Shown here in pieces: positions 6,473 through 12,918 of a DNA stretch of 12,918 nt. How positions within the stretch are numbered: position 1 is the first letter of the stretch; every line of letters begins with the position of its first letter. The notes below the pieces were generated by a model. That model was not told the DNA's origin. It searched no databases and saw nothing but the letters and a program-made list of their open reading frames with translations. Location: assembly GCA_041652255.1 (NCBI GenBank), contig JBAZHT010000050.1, forward strand, positions 1 through 12,918, given 5' to 3'. The position numbers and the translations under genes were made by a program. The stretch is from DMER64 sp041652255 (GTDB lineage Bacteria > Bacteroidota > Bacteroidia > Bacteroidales > UBA932).

Positions 6473-9184
6473 TCACGGGCGGTTGGGCTGCTCCCACTTA
6501 TGCGTCTGGGTGCATCGGATCATCAGGCTTTGATCACCAATGCCTATCTTGAAATCTCCTTCTTCCAGTACCCATTTGGCATCTATTCCCACAAAAGCAA
6601 GGTCTTGTGCAGGGATCTGCAGGGTAACGGTCTTTTGTTCGCCGGGTTTGAGCGATATCTTTTCAAAAGCCCGCAGGCGCCTGTTGTCCGGCATGAGTGA
6701 AGCATAAAGGTCAGAAGAATAGAGCAGTACACTTTCTTTTCCGGCCACTTCACCGGTGTTTTTAACATCCACGGTAAAGACCAGTTCATCAGCTGCGGTG
6801 AAGCTTGTCTTGTTAGCTTTCAGGTTGGAATATTCAAAAGTCGTGTAACTGAGTCCGAATCCGAAAGGCCACTGGATGTGGGTGTTGGCAAAATAATCGT
6901 AAGGTCCTTCAATGGGGGAGCGGGCTTCACATACTTTGTAATCGTAGGTGGTGTACCCGTTGGGGCCGCTGAAGTTTTCCTTACCGGCAAGCAAATGGGC
7001 CAGGGCATCTCCGCCGTAATTTCCTGGAAGCATTACATTCACAATGCCTTGTGCCAGCGGTANNNNNNNNNNTCCGAAAGGCCACTGGATGTGGGTGTTG
7101 GCAAAATAATCGTAAGGTCCTTCAATGGGGGAGCGGGCTTCACATACTTTGTAATCGTAGGTGGTGTACCCGTTGGGGCCGCTGGGGTAGGTATATGACA
7201 TACGGCCGCTGAAGTTTTCCTTACCGGCAAGCAAATGGGCCAGGGCATCTCCGCCGTAATTTCCTGGAAGCATTACATTCACAATGCCTTGTGCCAGCGG
7301 TACCAGGTCGGCAATGACCCGGGGGCGTCCCTGGTTCAGGATCAGGATCACGGGTTTGCCTGTGCCAGCCAAAGCTTTTACCAGGTTGGCCTGGTTCTGT
7401 GAAATGTGCAGATCACTGATATTCCCGGTAGTTTCGCAATAGGAATTTTCACCTATACATACCATGATGTAATCGGCTCCGGCGGCTTCAGCTACTGCTT
7501 TTTCAATTTCCGGCTCATGTTCCATGGTCCAGAATCCCTGCTCGTTGTACAGGACACCCGGTTCGTAAATAATATTCCCGGGGCCGAATTCGTTTTGCAT
7601 GGCCTCCAGAATGGTGTTGAAATGCTCTGTAAAACGGTCAATTCCGCTGCCTTGCCACGTATAACTCCATCCGCCGTTCAAACCACGCATGGTGTGGGCA
7701 TTGGGACCTGCGACCAGGATCTTTTTGCCTTTGGGCAGCGGCAGTATGTTGTTTTCATTTTTCAGCAGTACCATGGATTCTTGTGCCGCTTTTAGTGAAA
7801 GGGCGGCAAAATCGGGATGCGCAAAGCGGGGATAATCTTCCAGTACGGTGTACGGTGTGTCAAACAGGCCCAAACGGAATTTCAGGCGCAGGATACGCCT
7901 TACGGCATCGTCAATGCGACTCATGGGTACTTCACCTTCCTCTACCAGTTCTTTCAGATCTATGCAGAACTGCCAGCTGGAAGGAACCATGGCCATGTCA
8001 ATGCCCGCGTTGATGGCCATTTTAACCGCTTCTTTGTATGAGGATGCAATCCGGTCGCGTTCATGGAGGCTGGTGATATCGGCCCAGTCCGTAACGATCA
8101 TCCCGTCCCAGCCCAGATCTTCCTTGACCCATTGGGTCAGCAGGATGGGATTGGCCACCCCGTTCACCCCGTTGATGGTCGAGGAATTGGTCATGATGGA
8201 CAGCGCTCCGTTGCGCAGCGCTTCCAGGAACGGGGCAAACTGCTTTTCGCGCATATCCTGGTCGTTGATGATGGCCGGGGTACGGTCCAGCCCGTTGAAC
8301 GGCACCCCGTAACCCATGTAATGTTTCAGACAGGCCGAGATGTTGTCTTTGCCAATGTGGTTGGGATCGGCTCCCTGCATGCCGAGTACAACTTCCCGCC
8401 CGATTTCCGAGGCCAGGTGCGGGTCTTCGCCGTAGCCTTCCCATTGCCTGGGCCATGCCGGCTGGCGGCCCATGTCGAGAACCGGGTTGAACGACCAGGG
8501 AATGCCTGCAGCCCGTGTTTCATAGGCGGTGACCTCACCGGTACGGCGGGCCAGCTCCCGGTTGAAGGTAGCGGCCATGTTGACTCCCTGAGGAAACAGC
8601 GTGCCGTCCGAGATGTAGGTAGATCCGTGGATCTGGTCGATCCCGTAAAGACAGGGTATGCCAATGGCTTCCAGGGACTTGTCCTGTATGGTCTTAATGA
8701 TGTGATTCCACTGCTTTACATCCTGGGCCGTGGTATAGGGCGTATTGAGGATGGATCCTACTTTGTATTTGACAAATACCGTATCCATGATTGCCGGATC
8801 AAATTCAACGCCCTTCTTCATCTGTATCTGTTGCTGAAGCTGGTAGAATTTGAATCCGTTCTGCCGCAGTTTGTCCTTGTTGGCCAGATCGGCTGCATCG
8901 TATTCATTTTCCAGTCCGTGCTCTTTGATCAATGCTTCCAGGTCCTCCTGGGAAAGCATGATCAGTTCCATCATCTTAGACTGCATGTTGGGCAGCAACA
9001 GGTTGATATCCAGCTGCGTCATCTGCCCTACCTTTTCGGTCAGTGTCATTTTAGACAAAATCTTGTCAATTTGTTTTTCAATTTGGGGATCCTGAGGGAT
9101 CACCGGAATCGTCTGCGCCTGTACACGCTGTGTTCCCAGAACGCAAATAACCAGGGTGGTTATAAAGGTAATTTGCTTTTTCAT
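6473..9184 (-). CDS. Secreted glycoside hydrolase family 3 enzyme (beta-glucosidase type), interrupted by an assembly gap
   Basis: The start is the ATG at 9184, giving the signal peptide MKKQITFITTLVICVLG with a likely cut after VQA. An upstream ATG at 9223 lies inside a repeat arm and would spoil the signal. The GH3 barrel shows YGIDQIHG, SFNPVLDMGRQPAWPR, GYGEDPHL, CLKHYMGYG and the nucleophile motif VTDW (Asp366). The C-terminal domain has KKILVAGPNAHTMRGLNGGW, GENSYCE and the fibronectin-III-like end after FGLSYTTFEYSNL. It would release sugars from beta-linked glycosides in the periplasm. A gap at 7063-7072 is flanked by two copies of the same stretch, so the protein as written contains about 70 duplicated residues. 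With one complete copy it would be about 832 residues. It ends against element B1 and starts from element A2. Confidence 0.9.
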   Translation of the reverse strand: MKKQITFITTLVICVLGTQRVQAQTIPVIPQDPQIEKQIDKILSKMTLTEKVGQMTQLDINLLLPNMQSKMMELIMLSQEDLEALIKEHGLENEYDAADLANKDKLRQNGFKFYQLQQQIQMKKGVEFDPAIMDTVFVKYKVGSILNTPYTTAQDVKQWNHIIKTIQDKSLEAIGIPCLYGIDQIHGSTYISDGTLFPQGVNMAATFNRELARRTGEVTAYETRAAGIPWSFNPVLDMGRQPAWPRQWEGYGEDPHLASEIGREVVLGMQGADPNHIGKDNISACLKHYMGYGVPFNGLDRTPAIINDQDMREKQFAPFLEALRNGALSIMTNSSTINGVNGVANPILLTQWVKEDLGWDGMIVTDWADITSLHERDRIASSYKEAVKMAINAGIDMAMVPSSWQFCIDLKELVEEGEVPMSRIDDAVRRILRLKFRLGLFDTPYTVLEDYPRFAHPDFAALSLKAAQESMVLLKNENNILPLPKGKKILVAGPNAHTMRGLNGGWSYTWQGSGIDRFTEHFNTILEAMQNEFGPGNIIYEPGVLYNEQGFWTMEHEPEIEKAVAEAAGADYIMVCIGENSYCETTGNISDLHISQNQANLVKALAGTGKPVILILNQGRPRVIADLVPLAQGIVNVMLPGNYGGDALAHLLAGKENFSGRMSYTYPSGPNGYTTYDYKVCEARSPIEGPYDYFANTHIQWPFGXXXXPLAQGIVNVMLPGNYGGDALAHLLAGKENFSGPNGYTTYDYKVCEARSPIEGPYDYFANTHIQWPFGFGLSYTTFEYSNLKANKTSFTAADELVFTVDVKNTGEVAGKESVLLYSSDLYASLMPDNRRLRAFEKISLKPGEQKTVTLQIPAQDLAFVGIDAKWVLEEGDFKIGIGDQSLMIRCTQTHKWEQPNRP
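6860..7302. repeat. Duplicated contig ends around the gap (203- and 230-base copies)
   Basis: Bases 6860-7062 and 7073-7302 are the same stretch of the GH3 gene in the same orientation. The left copy lacks 27 bases present in the right one at 7187-7213 or an equivalent alignment. The missing piece is bounded by the direct repeat GGCCGCT and encodes RMSYTYPSG, part of the conserved GH3 TYP segment. This looks like two overlapping contig ends joined without merging, not a biological tandem duplication. Confidence 0.85.
7063..7072. other. Ten-N assembly gap
   Basis: Ten consecutive N bases mark a scaffold join inside the GH3 gene. The number is a placeholder, and the reading frame across it is preserved only by chance. 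Confidence 0.98.
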
Positions 9185-9192
9185 GATGGGTA

Positions 9193-9223
9193 TAAAGGTA
9201 GAAATCTCAGAGATTCTGCGCAA
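9193..9223 (-). promoter_or_regulatory. Promoter of the GH3 gene, built on the left arm of A2
   Basis: Read on the minus strand, TTG (9223-9221) is followed after 20 bases by TACCTTTA (9200-9193), a one-mismatch -7 box. The palindrome is centred at 9209, with the -7 box starting 9 bp beyond it. The ATG at 9184 is eight bases downstream, so the leader would be very short. Confidence 0.55.
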
Positions 9224-9313
9224 GTCGGGATAATGATAAAATGCAAGTAAAAGAATATCAGAATTATACGTAATAACAATGAGTGCTATTGCGCAGAATC
9301 TCTGAGATTTCTA
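9199..9313. repeat. Inverted-repeat element A2 (25-bp arms, 94-bp palindrome pitch)
   Basis: Arms at 9199-9223 and 9289-9313 are perfect reverse complements: TAGAAATCTCAGAGATT then CTGCGCAA on the left. The 21 inner bases are identical to those of A1. Palindrome centres at 9209 and 9303 are 94 bp apart; the 65-base interior differs from A1 apart from GTC at its start and TGCAAG at the same internal offset. The left arm carries the GH3 promoter. The right arm encodes the last residues of the aminopeptidase. Confidence 0.92.
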
Positions 9314-11805
9314 TCGGCGGCTTGCAGGATCTTGTTTTTCAGCAGGGGTTCGTAATCGGGGTGTTCCTGCAGGAAGGCAGCCACGCTGTCAGCAGCGGAG
9401 CGGGAGTTGTGGCCTGACAGACAGGCGGAGATCCAGGAGGTGGGAAAGAAGATGTCGCCGGTTTGTTGTACCTCCTCCAACTCGGCAAGTGCGGGACGAA
9501 TGTATTGCAGGGCGTGTTCCTGCCGCAGAAAATGGTTCAAATAGCTCAGGGCCGAGATGACCCAGGGTTCTGTGTTTCGGTTTTCGACTTTAAGGAGCGA
9601 TTGGAAAAAGGCATCTCGTACGACCGGGTCCGAATCTACGGCCTGTACAATAAAGGCAAAGGCTTTCCGGCGGTCGGGGTTGGTGATACGTTCCAGTTGT
9701 TTTTCCCGGATGAAGGAAGCTTTATTGGGCAAACGGATCATCAGCTGATAGGAAAGTGAGGTCATTTCCGTTTCTTCAAAAGGAAGTCCATCGAATGATT
9801 TGCCTCTGTTCCAATGATCATACAATTGTCGGGTGATCACGGAATCGGTAAATAGTCCGGTCAAAGTACGGTAGGACAGCAGGCGGTATTCTTTGTCTTC
9901 CCTTGTGTCGGCGGCTATTTTAAGTAAAAATATTTCTGCAGAACCGTCTTTTTCTGTGGTATGACGCAAGTATGCTTCTCCCAGGTAAGAGAGAGCGGAA
10001 TTCCTCACCAGGTTGTTTGTTTCGGTAGGCAGGTAACTCATCAGGGCGTCAATAAAAGTATCTCCCGTAAGGTTCCCGGCGAGCATATTCTCGTACAAGG
10101 TCATCAACAGGGAAAGCCGTGTTTCTTCCGCTTCAGATCGGGCCAGGTTATGCAATATGTATTCCATACTCAGGCTATCGGGCAGGAATATTCCGTATGC
10201 CAGGCCGTCGGTGTTGGGAAGGATATATTTCATATCGGGGGAAACGGGTGCCTTTGATTGAGCAAGTTCCAGGTCGAGGGTCAGGGTTTCTGTCCGCTCC
10301 CCATCGGTCAGGGAGAAGGTGATCTTTTGCGGCCACAGTAGGCCCCGGCCCATCGGATCGGTTTGTGTAACAAATAGTGAATCATTTGAAATACACGCTC
10401 GTATGTGAGGCATTCCTTCACTGTGTATCCATACCCGGCTCCAGCTTTCCAGGTCTTCAGGGGTCTCCCGGTCCAGGATGGATATTAGGTCTTCCCAGGT
10501 GGCGTTGCCGTATGCAAATTGCTGCAAATAGGTACGGATACCTTTACTGAAGCCTACCGGGCCCATACGTTCAACCAGCATGTTCATTACAACGGGAGCT
10601 TTGTTGTAGATGATATTTCCATAGATCAGACCGGCTTTGGACAGGTTGTCCAGGGACTGCTTGATGGCGTTTGTGCCGGCGGTCCGGTCTACGGCATAGG
10701 CAGCTGCGTAAAAAGCACGCAGGTCGTTCAGGCGGTGGTTGATCCCGGGAAATTGCGGACGGATCATTTGTGCGGCAAAATAATTGGCAAACACTTCTTT
10801 GGTCCAGACATCGTCAAACCAGTCCATGGTCACGTAGTCCCCAAACCACATGTGTGCCGTTTCGTGGGCAATCAGGGACATACGGCTCAATTGCTCCCCG
10901 GTGGTGGGGTATTCTCCCAGGAACATCCGGCGGTCGTTATATAACGTAGCTCCGGTGTGTTCCATGCCGCCGTACTGGAATCCGGGCAAAATTATGAAGT
11001 CGTATTTGGCAAACGGGTAGGGGATGCCGGTGTATGCCTCCAGCCATTCCAGAGAAGCGTATACCTGGTCAAAAATGATACCGGTCTGGGCAATCTTCTG
11101 CGGGTCTGTTTCCCTGTGATAAAGCGAAATACTACGTCCGTTGCGAGTATCTCTTACCTGTTGGAATTCCCCGGCCACAAAAGAGAACAGGTAAGTGCTC
11201 AGGGGCTCGGTGGTTTGGAAACGAATGGTTTTACGCCCGCTTTTAACGGGTACTGCCTGTATGACTGTGCTTGCAACTTGTGGGGCTGTGTTGGACACGG
11301 CCACCCAGTGATCGGGAACTTCCAGTGTCAGGGTATAGGCCGCTTTCATGTTGGGCTGGTCAAAACACGGGAACAATGTCCGGGCCCTGTCCGGGACCAG
11401 CAACGTGTAGAGGAAATCTTCGTTCCGGTTTAAAGATTGCTCCCCGGCACGGAAATCAATATTTATGGTGTTCGTATCCTTTTGGAAGTACCTGCGGGGG
11501 ATAACAATATGTTCTTTTTTGAATAGGTATTGTGCCTTCCGGCCGTTTACCTGTACCGATATGACGGATGCCCGTTCTTCCTTGAAATCCAGAACGATTT
11601 GCCTAGGCTTTTCCAGTCTGAACCCGATGGCTTGTGCAGCACGGATGGGAGCTTTCGGATCCTCCGGAAGATCGAAAAAAAGCCGGTACCCGAGTCCGGA
11701 AATGGTCTCTTTACGTTCCCGTGCCAGTTTAATACCGACCCCTGCATCCGGACCGGAACAGCCCATGAAGGCGAAGACCAGTATCAGCAATGTGAGTTTG
11801 CGCAT
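9286..11805 (-). CDS. M1-family zinc aminopeptidase lipoprotein
   Basis: The 839-residue protein begins with the lipoprotein signal MRKLTLLILVFAFMGC, which favours the ATG at 11805 over a TTG at 11811. The M1 fold is clear: an N-terminal beta domain with LFPCFDQPNMKA (about 144-155), the exopeptidase loop YGGMEHTGA (278-286, in place of the classical GAMEN), and the zinc site HETAH (314-318) with the third ligand Glu337 exactly 18 residues later in TKEVFANYFA. A helical C-terminal domain of about 350 residues follows. It would remove N-terminal residues from peptides in the envelope. The last residues, RNLRDSAQ, are encoded by the right arm of repeat A2, with the TAG just inside it. The promoter lies in element B2, shared back to back with the next gene. 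Confidence 0.92.
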   Translation of the reverse strand: MRKLTLLILVFAFMGCSGPDAGVGIKLARERKETISGLGYRLFFDLPEDPKAPIRAAQAIGFRLEKPRQIVLDFKEERASVISVQVNGRKAQYLFKKEHIVIPRRYFQKDTNTINIDFRAGEQSLNRNEDFLYTLLVPDRARTLFPCFDQPNMKAAYTLTLEVPDHWVAVSNTAPQVASTVIQAVPVKSGRKTIRFQTTEPLSTYLFSFVAGEFQQVRDTRNGRSISLYHRETDPQKIAQTGIIFDQVYASLEWLEAYTGIPYPFAKYDFIILPGFQYGGMEHTGATLYNDRRMFLGEYPTTGEQLSRMSLIAHETAHMWFGDYVTMDWFDDVWTKEVFANYFAAQMIRPQFPGINHRLNDLRAFYAAAYAVDRTAGTNAIKQSLDNLSKAGLIYGNIIYNKAPVVMNMLVERMGPVGFSKGIRTYLQQFAYGNATWEDLISILDRETPEDLESWSRVWIHSEGMPHIRACISNDSLFVTQTDPMGRGLLWPQKITFSLTDGERTETLTLDLELAQSKAPVSPDMKYILPNTDGLAYGIFLPDSLSMEYILHNLARSEAEETRLSLLMTLYENMLAGNLTGDTFIDALMSYLPTETNNLVRNSALSYLGEAYLRHTTEKDGSAEIFLLKIAADTREDKEYRLLSYRTLTGLFTDSVITRQLYDHWNRGKSFDGLPFEETEMTSLSYQLMIRLPNKASFIREKQLERITNPDRRKAFAFIVQAVDSDPVVRDAFFQSLLKVENRNTEPWVISALSYLNHFLRQEHALQYIRPALAELEEVQQTGDIFFPTSWISACLSGHNSRSAADSVAAFLQEHPDYEPLLKNKILQAADRNLRDSAQ

Positions 11806-11808
11806 ATA

Positions 11809-11839
11809 CAAAGGTAAGCATCTTCAAGATACCGCGCCA
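11809..11839 (-). promoter_or_regulatory. Promoter of the aminopeptidase gene in element B2
   Basis: On the minus strand TACCTTTG occupies 11816-11809, three bases before the ATG at 11805. It starts 9 bp beyond the palindrome centre at 11825. The -33 position, 20 bases further up, reads TGG (11839-11837) rather than TTG, so the promoter may be weaker or need an activator. Confidence 0.55.
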
Positions 11840-11904
11840 CTGCCTTTTTAAGAAAAGTGCAACAATCAGATTTACTGCCAATTGAGAATTTGCCTAAATT
11901 CATG

Positions 11905-11935
11905 TGGCGCGGTATCTTGAAGATGCTTACCTTTG
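11905..11935 (+). promoter_or_regulatory. Promoter of the Mpv17-like gene in element B2
   Basis: TGG (11905-11907), a 20-base spacer with the palindrome centred at 11919, and TACCTTTG (11928-11935) mirror the aminopeptidase promoter exactly. The ATG at 11940 is four bases beyond the -7 box, predicting a leaderless transcript. Confidence 0.55.
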
Positions 11936-11939
11936 CTTC

Positions 11940-12638
11940 ATGTCAAAATACGGAACTGTAATATGGGTGGGGTTGCTGGCGCTGATCGCCGGGTTCCTGA
12001 TCTGGCCTCCTACGCACAAGGTGTTTGTGGAGCTTACGGCAAGGGTTCCCTATATCATGGGATTTGTAAAATTTGCGATTCTTTCTATGATGGGCGAGTT
12101 TCTGGCGGCCCGGCTGGTGCATAAGAAGTGGGTCAGGATCAGTGGCGTGCTGCCCAAGATGCTGGTGTGGGGGATTCTGGGGATGCTGATCGTGCTGATG
12201 TTTGCGGTTTTCTCGGGGGGCGTGGACAGTGCGGCTTCCCAGGGATTGCTGATCTCCGAATGCAGCGATACCTGCCCGCTGGTGGTGCAGTTCATTTCCA
12301 GGTTGCGCCGGGCGTTGTTCATCTCGGCAATCATGAATTTCACTTTCGGTCCGGTGTTCATGGCGGCGCACCGCATTACCGATGTGTATATTGACAAACG
12401 GTTCGCGGGGGAGAAGGTGACCGTTGCCGAGGTGATTCCGCAGATTGACTGGGGACGGTTCATCAAAGAGATCGTCGGGGTGACCATTCCGGTGTTCTGG
12501 ATCCCGGCGCATACCATCACGTTCTTGCTGCCCGGGCAGTACCGGGTGCTGTTTGCCGCCTCGTTGTCCATCGTGTTGGGGCTGATCCTGTCTTTTGCCA
12601 AAATGAGGAATCTGAAAAATTCAAACGTTAAACAATAA
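11940..12638 (+). CDS. Mpv17/PMP22-like integral membrane protein
   Basis: The 232-residue protein is mostly hydrophobic, with likely membrane helices near residues 6-22, 36-56, 72-92, 118-140, 177-195 and 202-220. The C-terminal segment FWIPAHTITFLLPGQYRVLF matches the pattern of Mpv17/PMP22 proteins (W.PA....F..P..YR), and FGPVFMAAHRITDVYI resembles the earlier GP...H..D motif of that family. Mpv17-type proteins are small pore-like or transport-related membrane proteins of unclear substrate, and the bacterial forms are poorly characterised. The ATG at 11940 was chosen because an upstream in-frame ATG at 11904 lies inside the repeat arm before the -7 box. Three bases separate its stop from the next gene, so the two are probably co-transcribed. 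Confidence 0.65.
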   Translation: MSKYGTVIWVGLLALIAGFLIWPPTHKVFVELTARVPYIMGFVKFAILSMMGEFLAARLVHKKWVRISGVLPKMLVWGILGMLIVLMFAVFSGGVDSAASQGLLISECSDTCPLVVQFISRLRRALFISAIMNFTFGPVFMAAHRITDVYIDKRFAGEKVTVAEVIPQIDWGRFIKEIVGVTIPVFWIPAHTITFLLPGQYRVLFAASLSIVLGLILSFAKMRNLKNSNVKQ

Positions 12639-12641
12639 ACC

Positions 12642-12918
12642 ATGCGCTATTTACTGTCTGTCATTTTAATTACTGTCCATATGGGGCTGTTTGCCCAGCA
12701 TGTGAACAAGCAGATTTTTCCCGAAAAGAAAAATTTTAACCGGGTGGAGATGGCTTTGCCCCAGGTGAACGGGTATACCGTGTTACGATGCGACTTCCAT
12801 ACACATACCGTGTTTTCAGACGGCCTGGTCTGGCCGACTTACCGCGTAGGGGAAGTCTGGGCACAGGGACTGGATGTACTGGCCATTACCGATCATATTG
12901 AATACCGTCCCTTTAAAG
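12642..12918 (+). CDS. Secreted PHP-domain phosphoesterase, N-terminal part
   Basis: The first 92 codons of a gene that runs off the window. It begins with a signal peptide (MRYLLSVILITVHMGLFA, likely cut before QHVN). The PHP signature motifs follow: CDFHTHTVFSDG, in which the HTH pair and Asp are metal ligands, and LDVLAITDHIEY, the second metal motif. PHP enzymes use two or three metals to hydrolyse phosphate esters. A secreted version resembles the histidinol-phosphatase-like or Sb-PDE-type phosphodiesterases annotated in Bacteroidota, but the substrate cannot be told. It starts three bases after the Mpv17-like gene and has no promoter box of its own, so it is probably the second gene of that operon. 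Confidence 0.82.
   Translation, partial: MRYLLSVILITVHMGLFAQHVNKQIFPEKKNFNRVEMALPQVNGYTVLRCDFHTHTVFSDGLVWPTYRVGEVWAQGLDVLAITDHIEYRPFK

Larger units (their letters stand above)
11809..11935. repeat. Inverted-repeat element B2 (32-bp arms with -7 boxes, 94-bp palindrome pitch)
   Basis: The arms at 11809-11840 and 11904-11935 are perfect reverse complements over 32 bp. Each runs from a TACCTTTG box through the palindrome ATCTT-N-AAGAT (centres 11825 and 11919, 94 bp apart) to a CGCGCCAC block. The interior is 63 bases with an AAAAGTGCAAC motif. The element fills nearly the whole space between two divergent genes and gives both the same promoter sequence. Confidence 0.92.

Noticed and set aside
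6860..7302. A real tandem duplication inside the GH3 enzyme
   Set aside because: The copies are nearly identical, in the same order, and separated only by a ten-N placeholder, which is typical of unmerged contig ends.
9185..9223. A start for the GH3 protein at 9223
   Set aside because: The added residues come from the repeat arm, upstream of the predicted -7 box, and would bury the signal peptide that begins at 9184.
8063..9250. A 395-codon open frame on the plus strand opposite the GH3 gene
   Set aside because: It lies fully antisense to a clear GH3 coding region, shows no domain motif, and exists because of GC-rich codon positions on the other strand. The same applies to other antisense frames over the esterase and aminopeptidase genes.
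3361..11935. The four inverted repeats as integron attC sites or a CRISPR array
   Set aside because: There is no GTTRRRY-type core, the genes are in both orientations, and no integrase gene is seen. The repeats are four widely spaced inverted pairs, not regularly spaced direct repeats.
11809..11935. The inverted repeats as classical invertible promoters
   Set aside because: The promoter boxes lie in or outside the arms, so flipping the 61-65 base interior would not switch transcription, and no recombinase gene is adjacent. Inversion of larger blocks remains possible and is noted as a finding.
11904..11939. An earlier start for the Mpv17-like protein at 11904
   Set aside because: The extra codons lie entirely in the repeat arm and upstream of the predicted -7 box, and they add a charged stretch before the first membrane helix.

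Overview
The window looks like a Bacteroidota (Bacteroidetes) chromosome, most likely Bacteroidales, from a draft or metagenome assembly. The evidence is several lipoproteins with lipobox cysteines, a BlaI/M56 pair whose sensor carries TonB and receptor-plug-like domains, Bacteroidota-type -7 boxes (TAnnTTTG) at most gene starts, and a ten-N scaffold gap. No rRNA, tRNA or CRISPR was seen.

Layout. Bases 1-112 are the tail of an IS630-type insertion sequence. It has apparently removed the start of a two-domain lipocalin-like lipoprotein gene (110-856). A BlaI-type repressor gene (934-1293) follows, behind at least two matching operator-like dyads, and is coupled to an M56 metallopeptidase sensor (1296-3362). 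Then come a peptide deformylase with a lipoprotein signal (3481-4053, +), a D-2-hydroxyacid dehydrogenase (4001-4972, -, overlapping it tail to tail), a carboxylesterase lipoprotein (5017-6399, +), a secreted GH3 glycosidase (6473-9184, -, broken by the gap plus a duplicated contig end), an M1 aminopeptidase lipoprotein (9286-11805, -), an Mpv17-like membrane protein (11940-12638, +) and the start of a secreted PHP-domain phosphoesterase (12642 to the edge, +). From the deformylase onward most products are predicted to be exported hydrolases, which suggests scavenging of peptides, esters and sugars in the envelope.

The most unusual content is between the genes. Four intergenic spaces from 3361 to 11940 are each filled by a perfect inverted repeat with arms of 21, 22, 25 and 32 bp. 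Each arm contains a 13-bp (11-bp in the fourth) odd-centred palindrome followed by a GCGC-type block. In all four, the two palindrome centres are exactly 94 bp apart although the interiors differ. Two arm sequences exist (A and B) and alternate A-B-A-B along the window. Where an arm faces a gene start, a TACCTTTG-type -7 box begins 9 bp beyond the palindrome centre and the ATG follows within 3-8 bases, which predicts leaderless or nearly leaderless mRNAs. Where an arm faces a gene end there is no such box, and in two genes the arm encodes the last residues. A fifth, single palindrome lies between the divergent dehydrogenase and esterase genes. I do not recognise this module as a named element. 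It could be a paired operator/promoter, a bidirectional terminator-promoter insulator, or a mobile or recombining repeat.
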